From assembly GCA_018672815.1 (NCBI GenBank), contig JABHDX010000053.1, forward strand, positions 1 to 10,886: a DNA stretch of 10,886 bases. Direction: 5' to 3'. The notes beneath the pieces are model-generated. The model searched no databases and had not been told where the DNA came from. It was given only the letters and a program-made list of their open reading frames with translations. Shown here one piece after another: positions 1 through 7,374 of this stretch (positions within the stretch are counted from its first letter, which is position 1; every line of letters begins with the position of its first letter). Source of the stretch: Gammaproteobacteria bacterium. Its GTDB lineage: Bacteria > Pseudomonadota > Gammaproteobacteria > UBA11654. A program made the position numbers and the translations under genes.

Positions 1-522
1 CAAATGAATGAAGGTCTTGATACTGGAAATGTATTACTTGAAAAAAAACATTTAATTTCAGACTTTGAAACGTCCCATTCACTAACTGATTCTTTATCAA
101 GTATTGGAGCTAGTGCAATCATTGAAACCTTAGCTCATCTTTCTGATTTAAAAGCTAAACCTCAAAACAATAATGATGCTACTTATGCAAAAAAGATTAC
201 AAAAATTGAAGCTCAAATAGACTGGAACCAGAGTGCAGAAAATATAAGTCTAATGATAAGAGCATTCAATCCTCGCCCAGTAGCGCAAACTAATGCAAAA
301 GCTAAGCAATTTGAAAATAAAGTCATTAGAATTATTGAGGCTGAGACAGTTCAACATGAGTCTTCAAAAAATCCTGGCTCAATAGTTCAACAAATTAAAG
401 ACACTTGTTATGTTGCAACTGGAAATGGCGTACTGAGTCTAAAAAAGGTCCAACTTTCTGGGAAAAATGTAGTTTCAATTAAAGACTTTAATAATGCTTA
501 TCAACTAATCAAGCTTAACTAA
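1..522 (+). CDS. fmt: Methionyl-tRNA formyltransferase, C-terminal part (5' truncated by window edge)
   Basis: Fmt transfers a formyl group from 10-formyl-tetrahydrofolate to Met-tRNA(fMet) in the cytoplasm to make the initiator tRNA. The frame is open from base 1, and the ATG at 4 lies inside the family's catalytic domain, so it is not a true start. Visible landmarks are the MNEGLDTGN motif near the start, whose Asp is the family's catalytic Asp, then TYAKKITKIEAQIDW and IRAFNPRPVAQT at the linker to the C-terminal domain. Next comes the beta-rich tRNA-binding domain with VATGNGVLSLKKVQLSGK, ending in a stop at 520-522. About 173 of roughly 315 residues are present. The usual Trp in the AFNPWP motif is Arg here, a mild oddity. 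No rsmB follows; the next gene converges from the opposite strand after 7 bp. The identification is secure from several ordered motifs. Confidence 0.95.
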   Translation, partial: QMNEGLDTGNVLLEKKHLISDFETSHSLTDSLSSIGASAIIETLAHLSDLKAKPQNNNDATYAKKITKIEAQIDWNQSAENISLMIRAFNPRPVAQTNAKAKQFENKVIRIIEAETVQHESSKNPGSIVQQIKDTCYVATGNGVLSLKKVQLSGKNVVSIKDFNNAYQLIKLN

Positions 523-529
523 TAGAGTT

Positions 530-1348
530 CTAAGTATCGTAAGCCCTCAACATATATTCCGGATCATTAATTTCATTATTGATTCGTGCTACGATATTAG
601 AATCAACCAACTTGGTATTTAATTTAAATAAACCACAACCACCCAACACTTCTCTGATATTAATCTGCTTACCTAAATATAAGAATTCAACTCTAGTTGC
701 GGCGGGCATATGTGAGTTTCTGCTACCTACACCCATTGAGACTCCTGATAGCGAATCTACAATATTTCTATAGCAGGGACATAAGATGGTGTGATGGATA
801 ACATTATTAGTTAGTGTTTCAACTTCAGTAATAAAGATTCGATCACCAAGATAAAACACGGCTCCTTTGTATTTAAATCGATTTCGGTGAGTATCACCAT
901 TTTCTTTGTCCCATAGATGCTCAATACTTGTTGAGTAAAACTTATTCTCATACTGATAGATATGAATCAGGCTCCGAATTATATAACCAGGAAATCCAAG
1001 CGAATGAAAGTGGCTGTAGTAATAACCTTCGTAGCGTGACAAATCCTTACTTTGACTGGGTATTGAATCAATGATTTTTTCTAGCTCGCTCTTCTCAGGA
1101 TTTGATTCCGAATGAAGACTTTTAGGTATGATCTGACGGAATTCATTTGATTTAAGATTAAACTCTTTTTCCGACAATTGGAAATATTGGCAAATTGTAT
1201 TTAAGTTATATTTTGAGGGGTAAATTTGACCACTTAAATACTTGTTGAATTGCTGTCGATTAATTTCCATCTTTCGACAAATGTGAGCGACTGAGATTTG
1301 TTGATCACAAACTATACGTAAATTTATAGAAAAATTTTCATTTGACAT
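530..1348 (-). CDS. XRE-like helix-turn-helix transcriptional regulator with an unassigned C-terminal domain
   Basis: This is a 272-residue protein. Residues about 8-63 resemble an XRE/Cro-type DNA-binding domain: an N-terminal helix, then ISVAHICRKMEINRQQFNKY as the helix-turn-helix with the recognition helix near 29-39, then LSGQIYPSKYNLNTICQYFQLS, typical of the last helices. A linker (about 75-100) leads to a roughly 170-residue C-terminal domain rich in aromatics and beta strands (YEGYYYSHFHS, GYIIRSLIHIYQY, VFYLGDRIFITEVETL). It has a CPC at 190-192 and a Gly-rich stretch near 202-209. I do not recognise this domain; ligand sensing is an inference. The ATG at 1346-1348 lacks a strong Shine-Dalgarno. 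The gene is the last - strand gene of the array and has its own candidate promoter and operator-like repeats upstream. It probably regulates itself and the uptake and hydrolase genes, but this is inferred from position only. Confidence 0.8.
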   Translation of the reverse strand: MSNENFSINLRIVCDQQISVAHICRKMEINRQQFNKYLSGQIYPSKYNLNTICQYFQLSEKEFNLKSNEFRQIIPKSLHSESNPEKSELEKIIDSIPSQSKDLSRYEGYYYSHFHSLGFPGYIIRSLIHIYQYENKFYSTSIEHLWDKENGDTHRNRFKYKGAVFYLGDRIFITEVETLTNNVIHHTILCPCYRNIVDSLSGVSMGVGSRNSHMPAATRVEFLYLGKQINIREVLGGCGLFKLNTKLVDSNIVARINNEINDPEYMLRAYDT

Positions 1349-1364
1349 GACTTACTTATCTACC

Positions 1365-1378
1365 AATTAGTTCTAATT
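1365..1378. repeat. Perfect 6-2-6 inverted repeat, candidate operator of the regulator gene
   Basis: AATTAG-TT-CTAATT is a perfect inverted repeat that ends 16 bp before the regulator's ATG. It lies just downstream of the predicted transcription start of the candidate promoter at 1388-1416. That position would suit autorepression by a dimeric helix-turn-helix protein. The repeat is AT-rich and short, so chance is possible. Confidence 0.4.
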
Positions 1379-1387
1379 AAGCACCAT

Positions 1388-1416
1388 AGGATAACAGTAT
1401 ACAAATCAGATTTCAA
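1388..1416 (-). promoter_or_regulatory. Candidate sigma70 promoter of the HTH regulator gene
   Basis: On the - strand, TTGAAA (1416-1411, 5 of 6 to TTGACA) is separated by exactly 17 bp from TATCCT (1393-1388, 4 of 6 to TATAAT). Transcription would start near 1381, about 33 nt before the ATG at 1348. The -35 box sits on the junction of a tandem direct repeat (1402-1424) and an inverted repeat follows the start site. This is visible sequence matching only. Confidence 0.45.
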
Positions 1417-1424
1417 ATCAGATT
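1402..1424. repeat. Tandem direct repeat of CAAATCAGATT, 12-bp period
   Basis: CAAATCAGATT occurs at 1402-1412 and again at 1414-1424, an exact 11-bp repeat separated by one T. The two copies flank and overlap the candidate -35 box of the regulator gene. A period of about one helical turn would place two protein monomers on the same face of DNA. It could be a regulator-binding pair or a simple local duplication. Confidence 0.6.
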
Positions 1425-1430
1425 AGGTAT

Positions 1431-1462
1431 GGTTTAAAACTCCTCTTAAGAAGTTCAAAACC
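1431..1462 (-). terminator. Imperfect hairpin after the CocE-type hydrolase gene, possible weak terminator
   Basis: Read on the - strand, GGTTTTGA (1462-1455) leads into ACTTCT-TAAG-AGGAGT (1454-1439) and then TTTAAACC (1438-1431). The inner stem has 6 pairs including one G-U, closed by a 4-nt loop, and is followed by a run of four Ts. The outer arms extend the stem with one mismatch and one further G-U. It starts 7 bp past the hydrolase stop and could separate that operon from the regulator. The stem is AT-rich, so strength is doubtful. Confidence 0.35.
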
Positions 1463-1469
1463 TCTAAAA

Positions 1470-3467
1470 CTAAAAATGGTCTCGTTTAAATTTCTCATCC
1501 CACACCTTTTTAAATACCTGTTTATTGTTCTCCCACGCAATCAAAACCGCATGTAGGTAAAAATGATTTAGGTCCGAAGTAATTTTAGTATAGGTATGTG
1601 TTTTTGTTTGCCAGTTACCGCGTCCATATTCCCACTCCCATTCATATTCAGCTCTAGCAGAAAGAGGATCCGACTCACCAATACTGAAACGATATAGAGA
1701 CTTTGATCCCATTTCTATACCACTCTCTTTAATTCTCATTTTTCCATTATCAGATTTAACTTCCATTACGTTCAAATTCTTCTTTTCATCAAACCTAGAT
1801 TGACGATTTTGGCTAAATTCTCTTATGGTTATGGTGAATTCTTCCTCTGATAAATTATTTTTACTGAAATCTGTCAGTGCCTCAGTATTCGTATTTTTTC
1901 CAAGAACTGGCAGTTTTAATAAGCTTAAGCCAGAATAAATTGTCAAACAAGTGTTAGTTGGAGTAGGCCAAGCAATTGGCCAGTAACTCGTCGAAACAGC
2001 TAGTCGAAGCTTATGCCCATTAGGCACAACATAAGCGACATGGTTCAACTCAACTATAACTTCTTCAACCTCTCCTGGAATCATTACCTCAGGATTTGAC
2101 TTTCCATTTCGCTGAGACAAGTTCAAAATACCACGAGTAATCAATGTGCTCGAACCATCTGGCCAAAGATCACACAGCCTTACTGCAACAAGCCCCTGCG
2201 GCTGATCACTACTCAAATGTAATGTAAGAGCAGCATTGCCTAAAATTTCCAGCGGAAGTTCTAGTGTTTCAGTATCAAAAACCAGTGATCCAGAGTCCTC
2301 AATATTCTGATTTCCAGGCAATTCTTCAGCCACTCCAAATGCAAACCAAGGCATGTATTCTCCAGAAAATTGACCTACCGTTTGTGGTGATAAAATTTTC
2401 ATTGCTTGATTAGGTATTTTTTTGATAGATAAACTCTCTTGATTTAAATAGAAGCACTTAGTTTCAATTTGTTCTGATGGCCAGCTCGATAATCCAATCC
2501 AACGACCAGGTCGATTATCATAATAAGTTTTTGGTTTAACACTATCTTGTAAAAAAACTTGGTACTTAGCCTCATCCATGATTCCAGTTTCTTTTTCTTT
2601 TAACCAATGATCAAACCAACGAACCGCATCAGAAAGAAAATCCACAGTCGGTCCAGGAATACCAAGGTGTGGATATCGATGACACCATGCACCCTGCAAA
2701 CCACGAATTGGTACCTTAAGATTCTGCAACAATCGAGGTACAGTATTTGGCCAGCAATCTGCATGACCACTTATAACATAAACCGGTATTTTGATCATAG
2801 AATGATTAACATCTACCGAGTTATTTAACCAATACTCATCCTTATGTTGATGTTTAAGCCAACGCTCAAGATAGTGTGGTGTTTTTTCCAGTCGCTCAAG
2901 CCACAGTGTTTTCCAATTATCACCAACTAGTTCCGGATCTGGTGGTCGTGAATTAAATCCAAACATAATCGCACCCCAGCCAAGTGTTTGACCCACCATA
3001 CAGCCCATATAATATCCACCATCGTCATAATAACGCTGGTCAGTTGATCCTAATGAGATAATGGTTTTAAGTGCGTCAGGCGATCGCTGAGCAAGTTGCA
3101 ATCCTGTAATTCCACCCCATGAGATTCCCATAGTACCGACCTTGCCATTACACCAAGACTGACTAGCAATCCAATCGATTACAGCTACACCATCATCTAT
3201 TTCCTGATCAGTATACTCATCGTAAGGAATACCATAGGAACTCCCTGAACCCCGCATATCAACACGGATACATGCATAACCATGTTTAGCAAAATGAGCA
3301 ATTGTATTCGAATCCCGTTTGACCGTATAATCATCTTTTCGATATGGTATGTACTCAAGAATAGCTGGGTAAGAGTCTTTGCCATCTGGCATCCAAAGTC
3401 GAGCGCCAAGTCTAGTGCCATCCGGCATTGGTAACCAAAAATGATTAACCTTAATAACTCCCATCAT
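1470..3467 (-). CDS. CocE/NonD-family alpha/beta hydrolase (S15 / X-Pro dipeptidyl-peptidase-like acylase or esterase)
   Basis: This 665-residue serine hydrolase is probably cytoplasmic, since no signal peptide is seen. The N-terminal alpha/beta hydrolase domain (about 5-290) contains MPDGTRLGARLWMP, the DMRGSGSS strand-turn, and the nucleophile elbow GISWGG (114-119) with Ser116. Likely triad partners are Asp237 in SGHADCWPN and His263 in GAWCH. RWFDHWLK (283-290) is the usual family signature before the cap to jelly-roll junction. A beta jelly-roll PepX_C-type domain spans about 335-520. A further beta-rich tail (about 545-665, including DPLSARAEY and GRGNWQTKTHTYTKITSD) ends the protein. 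Relatives cleave esters or amides, for example cocaine esterase, alpha-amino-acid ester hydrolases, beta-lactam acylases and Xaa-Pro peptidases; the substrate here is unknown. The ATG shares one base with the preceding ATPase stop (TAATG). A second ATG follows immediately and could serve equally well. Confidence 0.9.
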   Translation of the reverse strand: MMGVIKVNHFWLPMPDGTRLGARLWMPDGKDSYPAILEYIPYRKDDYTVKRDSNTIAHFAKHGYACIRVDMRGSGSSYGIPYDEYTDQEIDDGVAVIDWIASQSWCNGKVGTMGISWGGITGLQLAQRSPDALKTIISLGSTDQRYYDDGGYYMGCMVGQTLGWGAIMFGFNSRPPDPELVGDNWKTLWLERLEKTPHYLERWLKHQHKDEYWLNNSVDVNHSMIKIPVYVISGHADCWPNTVPRLLQNLKVPIRGLQGAWCHRYPHLGIPGPTVDFLSDAVRWFDHWLKEKETGIMDEAKYQVFLQDSVKPKTYYDNRPGRWIGLSSWPSEQIETKCFYLNQESLSIKKIPNQAMKILSPQTVGQFSGEYMPWFAFGVAEELPGNQNIEDSGSLVFDTETLELPLEILGNAALTLHLSSDQPQGLVAVRLCDLWPDGSSTLITRGILNLSQRNGKSNPEVMIPGEVEEVIVELNHVAYVVPNGHKLRLAVSTSYWPIAWPTPTNTCLTIYSGLSLLKLPVLGKNTNTEALTDFSKNNLSEEEFTITIREFSQNRQSRFDEKKNLNVMEVKSDNGKMRIKESGIEMGSKSLYRFSIGESDPLSARAEYEWEWEYGRGNWQTKTHTYTKITSDLNHFYLHAVLIAWENNKQVFKKVWDEKFKRDHF

Positions 3468-4453
3468 TAATTCTTATTTAGAGGATAGTGACAGGTCAAA
3501 ATTTGTTCACGATCAAAAGTATGTATTGGTGGAAACTCATTATCGCAATGTTTACTAGAAAACGGACAGCGTGTATGGAACTCACATCCATTAGGTCGAT
3601 TCATTAGGCTCGGCACCTCACCCTTAAGATCGATTCTATTCTTTAAACTTGCTTCTGAATAAGGTGTTAGATTTGCTGATAATAATGCTAGGGTGTATGG
3701 ATGTCTTGGCTTTGCAAAGATATCATCTGTTTGACCTTGTTCGACAAATCGACCAAGATACATTACCGCAGTTCTGTCGGAGATATGTCTTACGATATTT
3801 AAATTATGAGTAATGACAAACAAACTGACTCCTAAGTCATCCCTAAGCTTATTAAGTAAGTTCAATATCTCACCTTGCACTGAAACATCAAGACCCGCAG
3901 TCGGCTCATCAGCAATAATTAGCTTAGGATCTAATGCTATAGCTCTTGCAACGCCGACACGACGAGCCTGGCCACCACTAAGTTCATGCGCATAACGCTC
4001 TCTAATATTTGTGGGCAATCCAACCAGTTTTAGTAATCGATCTGCCTCCATTTTTATATCTCGATCTTTAAGGTTGTGTATTTTATAACCTTCAGTTATT
4101 AAAGAGCCCACACTCATCCTTGGACTAAGTGAGCCGATTGAATTTTGCCAAATAAATGAAATCTTTTTTCGATAAGCCATTATTTGCGATGAAGTCATAT
4201 TGGTCACATCCTCATCCATAAACTTAATCTGACCTTCTACAGCAGTGAGTAAGCCGGTAATAGCAAGTGCTAAGGTGGACTTTCCAGAGCCACTCTCACC
4301 AACTAAGGCAAAGGTTTCACCCTGTTTAATATCTAATGAAACCTGTCTGACTGCATCTATGTATGGATCTTCTATTTTCTGAATCATTGCCTGTAGTGGT
4401 GACTTGGTCCGAAACCGAACACGAAGATTCTTAATTGAAAGTAAGTTGCTCAT
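3467..4453 (-). CDS. Peptide-type ABC transporter ATP-binding protein (DppF/OppF-like)
   Basis: This is the cytoplasmic ATPase subunit of a dipeptide/oligopeptide-type importer, 328 residues from the chosen start. It has Walker A GESGSGKST (52-60), Q-loop Gln103 in IWQNS, ABC signature LSGGQARRVGVARA (158-171), Walker B LIIADEP (178-184), D-loop and His216. The C-terminal oligopeptide-transporter extension has Cys at 290, 296, 303 and 321 in CEFHTRC, KHC and TCHY. An upstream in-frame TTG at 4471 would add six residues, but the ATG at 4453 forms an ATGA overlap with the previous stop and begins MSNLLSIKNLRV as in the family, so I start there. The Q-loop reads WQNS where most relatives have FQDP, a mild deviation. 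It should pair with the adjacent DppD-like ATPase as a heterodimer under the two permeases. Confidence 0.94.
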   Translation of the reverse strand: MSNLLSIKNLRVRFRTKSPLQAMIQKIEDPYIDAVRQVSLDIKQGETFALVGESGSGKSTLALAITGLLTAVEGQIKFMDEDVTNMTSSQIMAYRKKISFIWQNSIGSLSPRMSVGSLITEGYKIHNLKDRDIKMEADRLLKLVGLPTNIRERYAHELSGGQARRVGVARAIALDPKLIIADEPTAGLDVSVQGEILNLLNKLRDDLGVSLFVITHNLNIVRHISDRTAVMYLGRFVEQGQTDDIFAKPRHPYTLALLSANLTPYSEASLKNRIDLKGEVPSLMNRPNGCEFHTRCPFSSKHCDNEFPPIHTFDREQILTCHYPLNKN

Positions 4454-5418
4454 GATTCTATCAAGTGACAACTAACATAATGATTGTCGGCAAACTCATT
4501 CCATTTCGGAATATGTTTATCACAGCGATCAATAGATTGATCACACCGGTTTTTAAATATACAACCTCCAGATAAATTTATTAGATCGGGTATTTCTCCA
4601 GGGATTGTTGGCAACAGGCGTTGCTTTTTTGAAATACTAGCAGGGTCACATTCCAATAATTTAACTGTATATGGATGAGCTGGATTATTGAATATTTCAT
4701 ATGTACTTCCCTGCTCTACAATCTCACCCGCATACATAACTATTACATGATCACATAGTTCAGCTATTACACCAAGGTGGTGTGAAACGAATAATATTGA
4801 GCAACCTATTTCCTCCTGAAGCTCTTTTAACAATTTAAGTATCTGAACCTCGAGAGTCGCATCAAGTGCAGTGGTGGGTTCGTCGGCAATCAGTAAAGAT
4901 GGTCCAGCCTGCAATGCCATGGCAATCGATACACGTTGCTGCATCCCTCCTGATAACTCATGCGGGTATTGATTAAGCTGGTTTTGAGGATCTGGTATAC
5001 CTACTTTGGTCAACATATCAATCGAACGTTGTTTTTTAATCTTCTTACTAATCTTATCACGATACTGAATATCTATCATCTGACGACCAATTGATAACAC
5101 TGGATTTAGTGTAGACATTGGGTCCTGAAATACAATCGAAAGTTTAGTGCCAGAAATATTGCGCATTTTATCCAGTGAAAGCTTCAGAAGATCCTGTTTT
5201 TCAAACTCGATCAAGCCATTAGGAATATCGGCATTAGCATCAAGTTGCCGAATAATTGAGGTAATCAAAGTGGACTTTCCACAACCACTCTCGCCAACTA
5301 CACCAACAATTGAACCCTTTGGTATATCAAGATCGACGTGACGTAAGGCTTTCAATATACCTCGATCAGTTTGATAATTAACCGACAAATCACGAATTCT
5401 AAGAATGTTATCACTCAT
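4450..5418 (-). CDS. Peptide-type ABC transporter ATP-binding protein (DppD/OppD-like)
   Basis: This is the second ATPase subunit of the importer, 322 residues. It shows Walker A GESGCGKST (42-50), Q-loop FQDPMSTLNP with Gln98, signature LSGGMQQRVSIAMAL (155-169), Walker B LLIADEP (175-181), the D-loop Asp186 and the switch His213. The C-terminal extension has HPYT (248-251) and the cysteine set C286-x5-C292-x6-C299 with C317. This is the arrangement found in DppD/OppD subunits, where in at least some cases it binds an iron-sulfur cluster. The ATG overlaps the permease stop by 4 bp (ATGA). A good Shine-Dalgarno, AGGA (5429-5426), lies 7 nt upstream inside the permease gene, so translation is probably coupled. 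Confidence 0.95.
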   Translation of the reverse strand: MSDNILRIRDLSVNYQTDRGILKALRHVDLDIPKGSIVGVVGESGCGKSTLITSIIRQLDANADIPNGLIEFEKQDLLKLSLDKMRNISGTKLSIVFQDPMSTLNPVLSIGRQMIDIQYRDKISKKIKKQRSIDMLTKVGIPDPQNQLNQYPHELSGGMQQRVSIAMALQAGPSLLIADEPTTALDATLEVQILKLLKELQEEIGCSILFVSHHLGVIAELCDHVIVMYAGEIVEQGSTYEIFNNPAHPYTVKLLECDPASISKKQRLLPTIPGEIPDLINLSGGCIFKNRCDQSIDRCDKHIPKWNEFADNHYVSCHLIES

Positions 5419-6251
5419 ATTAATTTCCTAAGTTTGGGGTCGAGAAGATCACGTAATGATTCACCAAGGAAAGTAAAGCCGAGTGTAGCTAATACTAATG
5501 GAATCGAACCAGCAATAATTGGCCAAGGAGTATTTCGAATCAAAGTGAAGCCATCATTCAGAATACTACCCCAGGAAGGTGTTGGTGGTTTAACGCCCAT
5601 ACCCAGAAAACTCAAACCAGCCTCTAATGCAATAATAGTTGGAATATCCATCGATGCAAGAATGAGGAGTGGCCCAAGAATATTTGGTAATAGATGTATT
5701 GATAAGATTCTTAGTAATGAAGCACCCATAAGCCTTTCTGCGTTGACAAAGTCCTTCGACTTAATAGTCAGTGTTTGAGTTCGAACAATACGACCGTAAT
5801 TTGGTATCGAGCTCACAGCAATTACAAAAATTACCGTAGTTATAGAGGGACCCACCACTGCAACTGCAGCCAGTGCTAACATAATAGTAGGAACTGAACG
5901 AATAGTATCAAATAAAAGCATAATAGAATTATCAAGCCAAGCTGGTCCATAACCAGCAATCAGTCCTAGAACGATTCCCACAATTAGAGCTAATCCAATT
6001 GTTAAAAATGCAACCTTTAAAGCAACCTGACCACCAAAGAGCACTCGTGAAAATAAGTCCCTTCCAAGCTGATCAGTGCCCAGTAGGTGATTAGCTGATG
6101 GCCCTTGAAGGCGATCCATTATATTAAGTTGAATCGGGTCGTAGGGCGCAAATATTGATGCACCTAATGCGCTGACCACCATTAAGGTAACTAAGCATAG
6201 TCCAAGTAATCCAAGTGGATCTGAAGAAATTCTTTTAATTGCAACTTTCAT
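5415..6251 (-). CDS. Peptide-type ABC transporter permease (DppC/OppC-like)
   Basis: This is an inner-membrane permease of 278 residues. An N-terminal membrane segment (about 16-36) is followed by a periplasmic stretch ending in the family motif LLGTDQLGRDLFSRVLFG (56-73). Further hydrophobic segments lie near 78-100, 110-133, 136-149, 190-212 and 244-264. The cytoplasmic EAA-type coupling loop is NAERLMGASLL...IHLLP (170-189), which contacts an ATPase. The DppC-type hallmarks LSFLGMGVKPPTPSWG (213-228) and a DPKLR end (271-275) are present. The ATG lies 7 bp after the DppB-like stop. An AAGG ribosome site at 6261-6258 overlaps that stop, which favours translational coupling. Family assignment is firm; the transported substrate is not determined. 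Confidence 0.95.
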   Translation of the reverse strand: MKVAIKRISSDPLGLLGLCLVTLMVVSALGASIFAPYDPIQLNIMDRLQGPSANHLLGTDQLGRDLFSRVLFGGQVALKVAFLTIGLALIVGIVLGLIAGYGPAWLDNSIMLLFDTIRSVPTIMLALAAVAVVGPSITTVIFVIAVSSIPNYGRIVRTQTLTIKSKDFVNAERLMGASLLRILSIHLLPNILGPLLILASMDIPTIIALEAGLSFLGMGVKPPTPSWGSILNDGFTLIRNTPWPIIAGSIPLVLATLGFTFLGESLRDLLDPKLRKLI

Positions 6252-6258
6252 AACTGCC

Positions 6259-7203
6259 TTACAAGTTAGCTCGGATTCGAGGGTCTAACGAAGCATTAAC
6301 AAGATCTGATATTGTTGTACTAATGACAAACAAACCTGTACTGATCAACACGGACCCCATAACTACGGGATAATTTCGGGTCGTAATCGATTCAATAATT
6401 AACTTACCGATGCCAGGACGAGCAAACACAACTTCAGTTAATACTGCAGCTGAGATTAGAAAACCCATGCCTACTCCGATAACTGTAACTGTTGGTAATA
6501 TCGCAATCTTTAAAGCATAACGATAGACTATAGTAAACTCAGTTAACCCAAATGCCCGTGCAGTTCGGATATGATTTTCACCTAACACCTCAAGCATCGA
6601 TGCGCGAACTAAACGTGATAAATAGCCTACCCAAGATACACCGATTGCAAATGCTGGCAAGACAAGATGACTCACCTGATCAAAGAAATCTCCTTTATCT
6701 CCAGCCCCTATTGCAGGAAACCACTTAAGTGTGACGGCAAAAATAAGCAATGAATACAATGCAACAACAAATGAAGGTGCGGTAATGCAAGCGACAGAAA
6801 TAACACCAGTAACTCGGTCTGCTAGAGTGTTGCGATGTAGGGCTGAGTAACAACCAAGAGGGATTCCAATAAGCATAGCACCAAAAATAGCACTAAAAAT
6901 AAGCCAAAGAGTATATGGTAATTGACCAAAAACAATTTCTGTGACTGGTCGACTAGATAGCACATCAATTCCCAAGTCCCCTTTAAGAATATTACCTAAA
7001 AACTTCATGAGTTGAATTACTAGGGGCTGGTCAAGACCCATCCGCATTGAAATATCAGCTATCATTTCGGGAGTTGCCCTAGGACCAAGCATAATTCTGG
7101 CTGGATCACCTGGCACAAGATGAATCATAAAAAACATTAGAGTCATAGCCACTCCAATGATCAGAATACCGAGAAAAATTCGTTTTACAAAATAAAGTAA
7201 CAC
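6259..7203 (-). CDS. Peptide-type ABC transporter permease (DppB/OppB-like), GTG start
   Basis: This is an inner-membrane permease of 314 residues. It has a first membrane helix (about 8-28) and the family's MIHLVPGDPA motif (26-35). Further hydrophobic segments lie near 98-118, 134-158, 178-196, 235-258 and 280-303. The EAA-type coupling loop is RTARAFGLTEFTIVYRYALKIAILP (213-237, cited in part). The DppB hallmarks LTEVVFARPGIGKL (255-268) and DPRIR (307-311) follow. The start codon is GTG at 7203-7201. It is supported by AAAAGGA (7215-7209) five bases upstream and by the standard MLLYFVKRIF-type N-terminus. It is separated from the binding-protein gene by 171 bp containing a strong hairpin, so it may be expressed at a lower level than that gene. 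Confidence 0.95.
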   Translation of the reverse strand: MLLYFVKRIFLGILIIGVAMTLMFFMIHLVPGDPARIMLGPRATPEMIADISMRMGLDQPLVIQLMKFLGNILKGDLGIDVLSSRPVTEIVFGQLPYTLWLIFSAIFGAMLIGIPLGCYSALHRNTLADRVTGVISVACITAPSFVVALYSLLIFAVTLKWFPAIGAGDKGDFFDQVSHLVLPAFAIGVSWVGYLSRLVRASMLEVLGENHIRTARAFGLTEFTIVYRYALKIAILPTVTVIGVGMGFLISAAVLTEVVFARPGIGKLIIESITTRNYPVVMGSVLISTGLFVISTTISDLVNASLDPRIRANL

Positions 7204-7247
7204 AATATTCCTTTTATTTAGCTAAGAGTTTAGGGAAAATGAAATTC

Positions 7248-7278
7248 ATTATAAAACAAGTTCAAGATTTAAACTCAA
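7248..7278 (-). promoter_or_regulatory. Possible internal promoter ahead of the DppB-like gene
   Basis: On the - strand a perfect TATAAT (7253-7248) is preceded, with a long 19-bp spacer, by TTGAGT (7278-7273, 4 of 6 to TTGACA). It lies between the hairpin at 7338-7363 and the GTG start at 7203. It could supply permease and ATPase transcripts independently of the binding-protein message. In AT-rich DNA a TATAAT by chance is common, so confidence is low. Confidence 0.25.
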
Positions 7279-7337
7279 GACTAAACTGAAGTTACTATTA
7301 TCAACTCCTTTAAACCCTATTTATTTCTATGAAAATA

Positions 7338-7363
7338 GGAAGGCCTGAGGATACAGGCCTTCC
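7338..7363 (-). terminator. Strong 10-bp hairpin between binding-protein and permease genes (partial terminator or mRNA stabiliser)
   Basis: GGAAGGCCTG (7338-7347) and CAGGCCTTCC (7354-7363) form a perfect 10-bp stem with a 6-nt loop, located 12 bp past the binding-protein stop. In the direction of transcription it is followed by TATTTTCAT, only a weak U-tract. In many ABC operons such a structure lets the binding protein be made in excess over the membrane subunits, by partial termination or 3' end protection. That role is inferred here; the stem itself is plain in the sequence. Confidence 0.75.
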
Positions 7364-7374
7364 CAGTAGGCTTA

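Noticed and set aside
4454..4471. Upstream TTG start for the DppF-like ATPase, adding six residues
   Set aside because: The ATG at 4453 makes a 4-bp ATGA overlap with the preceding gene, as at the previous junction, and gives the family-typical N-terminus. The TTG has no ribosome site.
5371..5778. 135-codon + strand ORF opposite the DppC-like permease
   Set aside because: It is antisense to a clear permease gene, has no family motifs or ribosome site, and is best explained as a shadow of the coding strand.
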